Origin: Bacteroidales bacterium
Lineage (GTDB): Bacteria; Bacteroidota; Bacteroidia; Bacteroidales; Paludibacteraceae
DNA: 33,785 nucleotides
Direction of reading: 5' to 3'
Assembly (NCBI GenBank): GCA_012517575.1
Contig: JAAYUQ010000083.1
Location: forward strand, 1-33,785
Shown here: positions 18,507-25,324 of the stretch, in pieces
How positions within the stretch are numbered: position 1 is the stretch's first letter
Layout of the letters: every line of letters begins with the position of its first letter
Translations under genes and position numbers: made by a program
The notes under the pieces: generated by a model
What the model was told of the DNA's origin: nothing
The model's database searches: none
What the model saw: only the letters and a program-made list of their open reading frames with translations

Positions 18507-18956
18507 ATAAAGAAGTGAGAAAAAACGAAAACCGCACTGTTTGTTGTGAGAAAACTCCTATTAAATAGGATTTGAGACGTTGACTTTCTTTGTAATCTGC
18601 CGTCCGTCATTGCTGACGAATACCCGAAGGCGCAGCCCGCCATTGAAAGTCAGACTTTTCTCGGTTTGAATTCTTTACTGATGAGTTTTCCAGTCTCTAA
18701 ACAATGCGGCTCGTTTTTCTTTAATGCAAATATAAAACATTATTCTCAATTTGATACCCTTTCGACCAAAAAATTTTGTTAAAAATCCGGTTTTTAGCCA
18801 TTTTCTTTGAAACAAACTGAAAATCAATCTTGTAAATTTTCCAGCTCATCCAAAACCATTTTATTATCTTTCGACATTCACATGTTTGAAAATTTTGTAT
18901 TTTTAGTGTCAAAAAAATTTTGAATAAATTTATTGAATTTACTTCTTAAAGACGAA
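18507..18956. other. Intergenic region with a structured GC-rich segment
   Basis: Between mfd and the 2H phosphoesterase. It holds an interrupted palindrome CCTATT-A-AATAGG (about 18557-18569) and the GC-rich foldable segment listed at 18581-18652. The rest is AT-rich. A TATTTTTA (about 18896-18903) could be a weak -7 box for the next gene. No coding sequence is evident. Confidence 0.5.
18581..18652. repeat. GC-rich stem-loop segment of unknown role
   Basis: An 8-bp perfect inverted pair (TGACTTTC at 18581-18588, GAAAGTCA at 18645-18652) encloses about 56 bp that are much more GC-rich than the surroundings. Inside is a small hairpin CGTCA-TTGC-TGACG (18605-18618), and CTGC facing GCAG. There is no T-run, so it is not an ordinary terminator. 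It could be a REP-like dispersed element or a structured RNA end. Confidence 0.35.
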
Positions 18957-19640
18957 ATGAACTTGTTAGATCATTACGACGAACTCTACAGAGATGCCGT
19001 CCGAAAAATTCAGTCTGATGAATACGAGCCAGATGAATTGATTGATGCTCCCGTTGACAACAGATTCGGAATAACGCTATTAATCAGACCGGATAAAAAA
19101 GTTAAAATGAAAATTCAAAAATTACTGAATCAATTTAAACAAATTGAACCATTACAATATTATTATCCCAGTTCGGACATACACATAACCATAATGTCGA
19201 TAATCCTTTGTCATAAAGGTTTTAGCCTTCATCAAATAAACATTAACGAATATATAAATCTGATTCAAAAAAGCATTGACGGATTGCCTAAATTTAAAAT
19301 AGAATTTAAAGGTATCACCGCTTCGCCTTCGTGTATAATGATACAAGGATTCCCTCAAAATAATGTGCTTAACCAAATCCGCTTTCATCTCAGAAATAAC
19401 TTTAAACATTCAAATTTGCAGCAATCTTTTGATACAAGGTATAAAATTCAGGCTGCTCATTCAACTGTTCTAAGATTAAGAAAGCAATTAAAAAATAAGG
19501 AAGAATTCTTAAAAATAATCGAACAGTACAGAAACGTTGATATTGGCTCTTTTTCTGTAGAAGAACTGGAATTGGTTTTCAATGACTGGTATCAAAAAAA
19601 GAAACATGTAAAATTATTGTATCGATTCAAATTGAGATAG
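18957..19640 (+). CDS. 2H phosphoesterase superfamily protein (2'-5' RNA ligase-like)
   Basis: A 227-residue soluble protein with two H-x-[ST] motifs, the signature of 2H phosphoesterases: His76-Ile-Thr78 (SSDIHITIMS) and His168-Ser-Thr170 (AAHSTVLRLR). The family acts on 2',3'-cyclic or 2'-5' phosphodiester bonds in RNA or small nucleotides. The second motif has Ser in the middle position, a common variant. I start it at the ATG at 18957; an in-frame TTG eight codons earlier is less likely. It is alone on its transcript, 251 bp before the ABC operon. The real substrate cannot be read from the sequence. Confidence 0.8.
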   Translation: MNLLDHYDELYRDAVRKIQSDEYEPDELIDAPVDNRFGITLLIRPDKKVKMKIQKLLNQFKQIEPLQYYYPSSDIHITIMSIILCHKGFSLHQININEYINLIQKSIDGLPKFKIEFKGITASPSCIMIQGFPQNNVLNQIRFHLRNNFKHSNLQQSFDTRYKIQAAHSTVLRLRKQLKNKEEFLKIIEQYRNVDIGSFSVEELELVFNDWYQKKKHVKLLYRFKLR

Positions 19641-19814
19641 AACAAATTCTTTCCCAAACAAATTTTTCTTGCTCATGGACACTCCTATTGCTTGAGAAAT
19701 ATAAAATTTTTCTGCAATTTATTATTTTCTATCTTATCCTTCCAATTATTATTTACTGACAATCATTTTGTTACAAAAAAAAGTTTGCAATTAACAAAAT
19801 TTAACTGCTTTATA

Positions 19815-19846
19815 TTGTCAATTCAAGAAAAATGATATTACTTTTG
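19815..19846 (+). promoter_or_regulatory. Bacteroidota-type promoter of the ABC/GntR operon
   Basis: TTG at 19815-19817, a 21-bp spacer, then TACTTTTG at 19839-19846. This fits the Bacteroidota TTTG/TAnnTTTG arrangement. Transcription would start about 6-8 bp later, inside the palindrome at 19848-19871, and 35-40 bp before the ATG at 19892. Confidence 0.7.
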
Positions 19847-19847
19847 C

Positions 19848-19871
19848 AGTGTACTATTAAACTATTACACT
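19848..19871 (+). promoter_or_regulatory. Candidate YtrA-type GntR operator
   Basis: The palindrome AGTGTA-N12-TACACT has further partial symmetry inside it (CTATT facing CTAT). It lies right after the -7 box and covers the expected start point, an ideal place for repression. From memory, the B. subtilis YtrA operator is AGTGTA-N13-TACACT; here the spacer is one base shorter. The operon carries its own YtrA-like gene at 21531-21905. Confidence 0.75.
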
Positions 19872-19891
19872 AATTCAATAAACAATTTATT

Positions 19892-20749
19892 ATGATTCAA
19901 ATTAAAAATGTCGAATTCAGTTACAGCCGCAATTCAAAACTGTTTGCCGGCTTGGATTTGTCTCTTTCTCCCGGCCACATTCATGGCATATTGGGAAAAA
20001 ACGGAGAAGGCAAAAGCACTTTGTTGAAAATGATTTCAGGCATGATTTTTCCACAAAAGGGGAAAATCGAAGTTCTCGGACTTGAACCTCAGAAACGTCA
20101 GCCCGAAATGTTGCGTGAGATATTTTTCCTGCCGGAAGAATTGCCCCCCATAACTTTAAGTATTGAAAACTACGAAAAAGTTTATGCGCCCTTCTACCCA
20201 AATTTCAGCCACGAACAATTTCAAAATTATTTGCAGGAATTTGAGATTAATTCCGGAAAATCGCAAATCAACAAGCTGTCGTACGGACAAAAGAAAAAAG
20301 TTTTTATGGCTTTCGGACTGGCAACCAATACCAAAATAGTATTGCTCGACGAACCGACCAACGGTTTGGATATTCCATCAAAAGCCCAATTCAGAAAAAT
20401 GACGGCTTCTGCATTAGAAGATGAACGCATTATGCTAATTTCTACTCATCAGGTTCGAGATTTGGACAGCCTGATCGACAGCATTATCATCATGGACGCG
20501 CATCAAATAGTTTTCAACGAACTGTGCGAAAACATTACCGAAAAATTGCTTTTCAGTTACGGAAAAGAAAATTTTAAGGGAGAAGAAGTTCTTTACTCAG
20601 AAGAAAATCTGCGAGGTTTCGATCAGGTAAGCATCAACAAAACCGGTGAAGAAAGCAAACTGGATATTGAACTGTTATTTAACACCGTATTGAAAAATCG
20701 GCAGCGTATCACAGAAATTTTTTCAAATCCAAACAACAAACCTTTTTAA
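19892..20749 (+). CDS. ABC transporter ATP-binding protein (YtrB/BcrA-like)
   Basis: A 285-residue ABC ATPase: Walker A GKNGEGKST (35-43), signature LSYGQ in NKLSYGQKKKV (Tyr in place of the usual Gly), Walker B IVLLDEPTNGLD, and the switch His in ISTHQVRD. It is a single nucleotide-binding domain with about 80 extra C-terminal residues. It is the first gene of an ATPase-permease-GntR operon, 12 bp ahead of the permease gene. This layout is typical of small exporters or envelope-stress systems controlled by YtrA-type repressors. The substrate is unknown. It should form a dimer on the cytoplasmic face of the permease. Confidence 0.9.
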   Translation: MIQIKNVEFSYSRNSKLFAGLDLSLSPGHIHGILGKNGEGKSTLLKMISGMIFPQKGKIEVLGLEPQKRQPEMLREIFFLPEELPPITLSIENYEKVYAPFYPNFSHEQFQNYLQEFEINSGKSQINKLSYGQKKKVFMAFGLATNTKIVLLDEPTNGLDIPSKAQFRKMTASALEDERIMLISTHQVRDLDSLIDSIIIMDAHQIVFNELCENITEKLLFSYGKENFKGEEVLYSEENLRGFDQVSINKTGEESKLDIELLFNTVLKNRQRITEIFSNPNNKPF

Positions 20750-20761
20750 AAAACCATCCAT

Positions 20762-21529
20762 ATGAATCAGAAATTTAGTCTTAAAAGAATCGGATTGCTC
20801 TTGCGTCGGTATTTTATTGAAAATCAAAATTACGAAATCTATCTTTGGAGCATTTTGACCATTGTTTTTATGATTTTCAGAAATGGGAATTCTGCCGGCG
20901 CCATTTTAATCGGTGTGGGCGCGGTGTATGCGGTTAGATTTTTCAAAGTATTCAATTATACGCCCAATGGCATACAGTATCTTATGGTGCCCGCTACACA
21001 AGTAGAAAAAATTATTTCGGTACTGCTGCTCAATACCGTGTATTTTGTCCTAATGTTTTCCATTGTTTTCTCAGTCGGGAATCTGATCGGAAATTTTCTT
21101 GAAAAAATTATTTACGGATTAAGCGATCCAGTTGCCTCGCAATTTTTTCATTCTTCTTCGGGGTTTGAATTTAATTTTGAAGGGCTGAAAAATATTTGGG
21201 TTTCATTTGGCGTTTTTGCCACCATTCAGGCAATTTTCACATTAGGATCACTGTATTTCAAACGAAATGCCATTCTCAAAACCTTGCTAAGTCTGTTTGT
21301 GGTAGGAGTGGCGCTGGGAATATTAGAATACTTTATTTTCAAAATTACCATTGGCTCCGTTACAGAAACGCTCAACGCTTTGAATGCCGTTGACTTTGTA
21401 TGGGACGAAACCATGTTGCCGGAAACACTCACAGAAACTTGGAAAGTATATTGGAAAATATCTGGATATTTGTTTATACCATTTTGCTGGCTGGTAAGTT
21501 ACTTCCGTTTAACAGAAAAAGAAATATAA
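20762..21529 (+). CDS. ABC transporter permease, about six membrane segments
   Basis: The 255-residue protein has about six hydrophobic segments: YLWSILTIVFMIF, AILIGVGAVYAV, LLLNTVYFVLMFSIVF, FGVFATIQAIFTLGSLYF, LLSLFVVGVALGILEYFIF and GYLFIPFCWLVSYF. This fits an ABC-2-like inner membrane permease with no periplasmic binding domain. Sequence is poorly conserved in such proteins, so the call depends largely on the ATPase gene 12 bp upstream and the GntR gene 1 bp downstream. The transported substrate cannot be inferred. Confidence 0.8.
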   Translation: MNQKFSLKRIGLLLRRYFIENQNYEIYLWSILTIVFMIFRNGNSAGAILIGVGAVYAVRFFKVFNYTPNGIQYLMVPATQVEKIISVLLLNTVYFVLMFSIVFSVGNLIGNFLEKIIYGLSDPVASQFFHSSSGFEFNFEGLKNIWVSFGVFATIQAIFTLGSLYFKRNAILKTLLSLFVVGVALGILEYFIFKITIGSVTETLNALNAVDFVWDETMLPETLTETWKVYWKISGYLFIPFCWLVSYFRLTEKEI

Positions 21530-21530
21530 A

Positions 21531-21905
21531 ATGGAATTCAATGATGCACAAGCTATTTACCTTCAAATAGCAGATTATATCAGCGAACATATTTTGCTGG
21601 GTCAATGGAAAGAAGGAGAAAGATTGCCGTCGGTGAGGGAAATGGGTACAGGATTGGAAGTGAATCCTAACACCGTGATGAGAGCTTACGATTTTCTACA
21701 AAGCAATGAAATTATTTACAACAAAAGGGGAATAGGTTATTTTGTTGCTGAGAATGCCAAAGAAAAAATTCTCAACTACCGGCGAAAACGATTTTTGGAA
21801 AAAGAACTTCCAATTTTGTTTAAAAACATTCAGCTGCTCAACATCGATGTTGAGGAAGTAAAAAAAAGATATGATGACTTTATTCAAAAACAACAAGTAT
21901 TATGA
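21531..21905 (+). CDS. GntR-family regulator, YtrA subfamily
   Basis: A 124-residue protein with an N-terminal winged helix-turn-helix of the GntR type (IYLQIADYISEHILLGQWKEGERLPSVREMG, then VNPNTVMRAYDFLQ). It has only a short C-terminal helical tail of about 50 residues instead of a ligand-binding domain, which is diagnostic of the YtrA subfamily. Such repressors sit with the ABC genes they control. The operator candidate at 19848-19871 suggests autoregulation of the whole operon. The gene starts 1 bp after the permease stop and overlaps the next ATG by ATGA. Confidence 0.9.
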   Translation: MEFNDAQAIYLQIADYISEHILLGQWKEGERLPSVREMGTGLEVNPNTVMRAYDFLQSNEIIYNKRGIGYFVAENAKEKILNYRRKRFLEKELPILFKNIQLLNIDVEEVKKRYDDFIQKQQVL

Positions 21906-22084
21906 AAACAATTAAAAAAATGAAAACGAGCAATAAATTACTGGCAGGCTTTTTTATATATATAGTTATAATAATGATTATCAGAAATATAAGTATTAAA
22001 AGTCAAATAAAGCACGTACTCGAATCGACGGAGGAACAAAAGATTGAAACAAATGTGGACAGCAATTCGGTATCGAAATTGTAG
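21902..22084 (+). CDS. Small single-span membrane protein, possibly truncated
   Basis: A 60-residue protein beginning MKTIKKMKTSNKLLAGFF, with one membrane segment (LLAGFFIYIVIIMIIRN) and a charged C-terminal tail. It overlaps the GntR stop by ATGA, so it is probably translated with that operon. In related Bacteroidota operons I recall a longer membrane-anchored protein in this position. After the stop at 22084 another frame stays open to about 22198 (IVGRAFVKKVAEDSKR...), which suggests it may be the broken N-terminus of such a protein. That is an inference, and the small protein could be functional as it is. Confidence 0.55.
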   Translation: MKTIKKMKTSNKLLAGFFIYIVIIMIIRNISIKSQIKHVLESTEEQKIETNVDSNSVSKL

Positions 22085-22280
22085 GGAGAGCGTTTGTTAA
22101 AAAAGTGGCAGAGGATTCAAAACGAGATGAAAAATCGAACATTTTGAAACGGAAAAATTTTCGCAAAACAACAAAATATTGGGGGAAAACAATAATTTTT
22201 AGTACACGAAAATTTCCACAACCCAGTAACTAAAATTTAGCTTACCGAATCAAAAAATTTTGAGAAATTTAGTTTAATTT

Positions 22281-22313
22281 ATGTGAGAGTTATGTGAGAG
22301 TTGCGTGAGAGTT
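22281..22313 (+). repeat. Three tandem 11-bp repeats
   Basis: ATGTGAGAGTT occurs twice, followed by GCGTGAGAGTT, head to tail without spacers. The 11-bp period is about one helical turn, so the copies face the same side of the DNA. They could be a protein-binding array or simply a microsatellite-like slippage product. Confidence 0.75.
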
Positions 22314-22358
22314 AGAACAATCTGATTTTTCTCAATTTTGACAGTATAAAGCATTACC

Positions 22359-22606
22359 ATGATAAAATTACGTTTCGAAGGGGAAACTGCCAAAAAGTTC
22401 CAAATTAATTTCATGTATTGATGCCAATTTATTGCACCAAATTCGGGCTTTTTGTATAAGACGTAGCATGCTACGTCTCAAAAATGATAAATAACGTTTC
22501 AAATGGAAAAAATTCCGAACAATTTTTTATTAATTCCGCGTTTTGAATCACAATTATTGCGTTAAATTGGGTATTTGCATGAGACGTTGCATGCTACGTC
22601 TCTACT
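22359..22606. repeat. Two degenerate ~125-bp tandem units with palindromic ends
   Basis: Unit 1 (22359-22483) and unit 2 (22484-22606) share, in the same order, ATGATAAA, ACGTTTC, TTCC, ATTAATT, CAA-TTATTGC and AAATT-GGG. Each finishes with a palindrome. In unit 1 it is AGACGTAGCATGCTACGTCT (22459-22478, perfect); in unit 2 it is a 22-bp version with one mismatch (22581-22602). No reading frame runs through them. They look like REP-type intergenic repeats that could form cruciforms or RNA hairpins. Confidence 0.7.
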
Positions 22607-22816
22607 TAATGAATTGAATAACAAATAATTAATTTAAAAAATCAATGTCTTAATTTTTCAAACCTTTTCTTGCTGAAAACCTTTATCACCCGAATAAACA
22701 AAGAAAATCAAAACCTATCCGTAAAAATAATTAAAGGCTTTTGTAATTGACCACAAAGAATGTATCCATTCTTCACAAAAACTTATCCAAGCTTATAGAA
22801 ATTCCTAAAAATCTTG

Positions 22817-22824
22817 TATATTTG
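22817..22824 (+). promoter_or_regulatory. Candidate -7 box for the polysaccharide cluster
   Basis: TATATTTG matches TAnnTTTG and lies 105 bp before the ATG of the first cluster gene, implying a leader of about 95-100 nt. No TTTG is seen at the -33 position. Confidence 0.45.
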
Positions 22825-22928
22825 TAATTCGTATAAAATTTAATCTAATTACAGTCTTGAAAGTATTATCCGAATAGAGGAGAATACAAAACCAAACCGT
22901 GAGATAGTCTTATTCAATCCAAGCAACC

Positions 22929-24218
22929 ATGCCAACTGCCATAGAGTTTAACAACATTTCCAAAGAATACCGTCTGGGATTGGTTTCTACCCGAACGCTG
23001 AGCCACGACATAAACCGCTGGTGGAAAACCAAAATTCTGCGCAAGGAAGATCCTTACCTGAAAATAGGAGAAGTTAACGACCGCGCACACAAAGGAGAAA
23101 GCGAATATGTTTGGGCGTTGAAAGACATTAATCTGAAAGTGGAACAGGGCGAAGTGTTGGGCATTATAGGCAAAAACGGCGCTGGAAAATCTACTTTGCT
23201 AAAAATTCTATCGCGGGTAACTTCACCCACTACCGGGACCATCCGCGCACGCGGGCGCATTGCTTCCCTGCTCGAAGTGGGCACTGGTTTTCATCCTGAA
23301 ATGACGGGACGCGAAAACATTTACATGAACGGCGCCATACTGGGTATGACCAAAAAAGAAATTGACCGAAAACTCGACGAAATTGTGGACTTCTCCGGCG
23401 TGGAACGTTATATCGATACTCCCGTGAAACGCTACTCCAGTGGTATGACGGTGCGGTTGGGATTTGCCATTGCTGCCCATCTGGAACCGGAAATTCTGGT
23501 GGTGGACGAAGTGCTGGCCGTAGGCGATGCCGAATTTCAGAAAAAAGCCATTGGCAAAATGCAGGACGTGAGCAAAGGCGATGGCCGAACCGTGCTGTTT
23601 GTGAGCCATAATATGGAAAGTATTCAAAACTTGTGTACCAGTGGTATCTTATTGGGAAATGGCAGTATTGTCAAATCAGGAAGAATCGAAGAAGTTGTCG
23701 ATTATTATATTTCAGGTAATCTGGCATCTGTCGAAGATGTAGGTTTAATAAACGATACCAGCAAATACCGACCGAAAGGAACTACCAAAGAAGTGGAATT
23801 TTTATACCTTGAAAGAGTCAGTAAATATCAAATTGATGTGAACGATCCGCTCATTTTCAGAATGAAGTTGAAAAGGAATGCAAAAATTAAAAAAATTCAA
23901 TTGCTGGCATTAATTGATGATATTAGCAACGGAGGAAACAGGGTTGGTTTGTCGTTTTCTGATGAACTAATTTTACCGGAACATAAAAACGAATTTGATG
24001 TGGAATTTACCATTGCACATCACCACCTTACAAAAAATAGATATATCATGGATTTTTGGATTGGAATTGGAGATGTAACTTCTTCTATCAAATATTACGA
24101 TATGCTATACGATACCTTAACTTTTGAAATAAGCACCTGCAATGGAAAATTTTTTAACGAATGGCATAGTTACTGGGGACAAAATTGTTACTCTTCTGTA
24201 AATGTTACATTAAAATGA
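22929..24218 (+). CDS. Wzt-type polysaccharide export ABC ATPase with C-terminal glycan-binding domain
   Basis: A 429-residue ATPase of the O-antigen/teichoic-acid exporter type. The nucleotide-binding domain has Walker A GKNGAGKST (81-89), signature YSSGM (169-173), Walker B ILVVDE (189-194) and switch His227. A C-terminal Wzt_C-like beta-sandwich spans about 285-429 and would recognise the finished glycan. It should work with a Wzm permease to flip lipid-linked polysaccharide, but no permease is adjacent. Base composition changes inside the gene: 23221-23280 is 67% GC, while 24001-24060 in the C-terminal domain is 32% GC. This suggests recombination at the cargo-binding end. It overlaps the next gene by ATGA. 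Confidence 0.9.
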   Translation: MPTAIEFNNISKEYRLGLVSTRTLSHDINRWWKTKILRKEDPYLKIGEVNDRAHKGESEYVWALKDINLKVEQGEVLGIIGKNGAGKSTLLKILSRVTSPTTGTIRARGRIASLLEVGTGFHPEMTGRENIYMNGAILGMTKKEIDRKLDEIVDFSGVERYIDTPVKRYSSGMTVRLGFAIAAHLEPEILVVDEVLAVGDAEFQKKAIGKMQDVSKGDGRTVLFVSHNMESIQNLCTSGILLGNGSIVKSGRIEEVVDYYISGNLASVEDVGLINDTSKYRPKGTTKEVEFLYLERVSKYQIDVNDPLIFRMKLKRNAKIKKIQLLALIDDISNGGNRVGLSFSDELILPEHKNEFDVEFTIAHHHLTKNRYIMDFWIGIGDVTSSIKYYDMLYDTLTFEISTCNGKFFNEWHSYWGQNCYSSVNVTLK

Positions 24219-25324
24219 AAAAATTAGCTGTTATTGGTGCAAGTTATTTGCAAAAGCCATTGTTATTGAAAGCAAAAGAAATGAAAATTGAAACGCATTG
24301 CTTTGCATGGGAAGAAGGCGCCGTATGTAAAAATATAGCCGATTTTTTTTATCCTATTTCCATAACTGAGAAAGATTCAATTTTAGATAAATGCAAAGAA
24401 ATCGGGATTGACGGTATCACTTCTATAGCTTCTGACCTTGCATCGCCAACCATGTGCTATGTGGCTGAAAAAATGGGCTTGATTAGCAATTCCTATTCGG
24501 TGGCAGTAGTTGCAGCCAATAAATATAAAATGCGCAAATGTTTTGAAGAAAATCAGGTTAATTCACCCCGTTTTATCCTTGCAAATGAAAATTATTCTCT
24601 TGAAAATTTTAAATTTCCTTTGATTGTAAAACCCACAGACCGATCGGGCAGCAGGGGAGTATTGAAAATTAATCGTCCGGAAGAAGTTGAACAAGCTGTA
24701 AAACGTGCTCAAAAAGAATCGTTTACAGGTGAAGTAATCATTGAAGAATTTATCACCGGCGCCGAGGTGAGTGTAGAGACAATTTCATGGAAAGGAGAAC
24801 ATTATATCTTGGCAATTACAGACAAAGTTACAAGTGGAGAACTTTATTTTGTAGAATTGGAACATCATCAACCATCCATGTTGCCTTCTGAAATCCAACT
24901 CAAAATTAAAAATCTTACAATCAAAGCATTAAAAGCATTGAATATCACTTATGGAGCAAGTCATTCTGAATTTAAAATTACAGAAAAGGGTGATGTTTTT
25001 GCCATAGAGGTTGGCGCCAGAATGGGTGGAGATTTTATTGGGTCGGATCTGGTACAACTTTCCACAGGATACGATTTTTTAAAAGGAGTAATAGAATTGT
25101 CATTGGGAAAATTTAATGAACCGGTTTTAGATGAAAGAAAAAAATCAGGGATTTATTTTTTGACCAAGGAAACCGAGAAAGTTAAACAATATATTGAACA
25201 ATCGGCTTTTTATCCGGAAATTGTAAGAGCAGAAATAACCGATTCGAAAATTCGACCGGCTCAATCATCTGCCGATAGAAATGGTTATTTTATTTATCAA
25301 TCCGACAAACGAATGACAATATGA
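24215..25324 (+). CDS. ATP-grasp ligase in the polysaccharide cluster
   Basis: A 369-residue ATP-grasp enzyme. The N-terminal pre-grasp Rossmann-like part (AVIGASYLQKPLLLKA) is followed by the ATP-binding segments: FPLIVKPTDRSGSRGVLKI (Lys139, glycine loop 144-148), EVIIEEFITGAEVSVE (Glu177/178), and metal-binding AIEVGARMGGDFIGSD (Glu265, Arg269). This class joins a carboxylate to an amine through an acyl-phosphate, as in amino-acid ligases. The ATG at 24215 overlaps the wzt stop (ATGA), and its own stop overlaps wecE, so the three are translationally coupled. Given WecE and WecF-like neighbours and no wecD acetyltransferase, it may acylate the 4-amino sugar. This role is an inference. Confidence 0.8.
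   Translation: MKKLAVIGASYLQKPLLLKAKEMKIETHCFAWEEGAVCKNIADFFYPISITEKDSILDKCKEIGIDGITSIASDLASPTMCYVAEKMGLISNSYSVAVVAANKYKMRKCFEENQVNSPRFILANENYSLENFKFPLIVKPTDRSGSRGVLKINRPEEVEQAVKRAQKESFTGEVIIEEFITGAEVSVETISWKGEHYILAITDKVTSGELYFVELEHHQPSMLPSEIQLKIKNLTIKALKALNITYGASHSEFKITEKGDVFAIEVGARMGGDFIGSDLVQLSTGYDFLKGVIELSLGKFNEPVLDERKKSGIYFLTKETEKVKQYIEQSAFYPEIVRAEITDSKIRPAQSSADRNGYFIYQSDKRMTI

Larger units (their letters stand above)
22085..22928. other. Gene-free spacer between the ABC operon and the polysaccharide cluster
   Basis: 844 bp without a convincing gene. From left to right: a possible frameshifted remnant of the small membrane protein (to about 22198), three 11-bp tandem repeats (22281-22313), two ~125-bp degenerate tandem units with palindromic ends (22359-22606), AT-rich sequence, and a candidate promoter (22817-22824) for the cluster. 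No permease gene is present where a wzm partner of the next gene would usually be. Confidence 0.7.

Noticed and set aside
18957-19640. 2H phosphoesterase as part of an anti-phage or counter-defence system
   Set aside because: No nucleotide cyclase, effector, toxin or phage genes are nearby; the two H-x-[ST] motifs alone do not support this.
22281-22606. CRISPR array
   Set aside because: The repeats are either immediate 11-bp copies or two ~125-bp degenerate units; there is no repeat-spacer pattern and no cas gene.
24185-24214. TTG start ten codons upstream of the ATP-grasp ATG
   Set aside because: The extra residues lie in the wzt coding end and precede the conserved MKKLAVIGAS start; the ATGA overlap at 24215 fits better.
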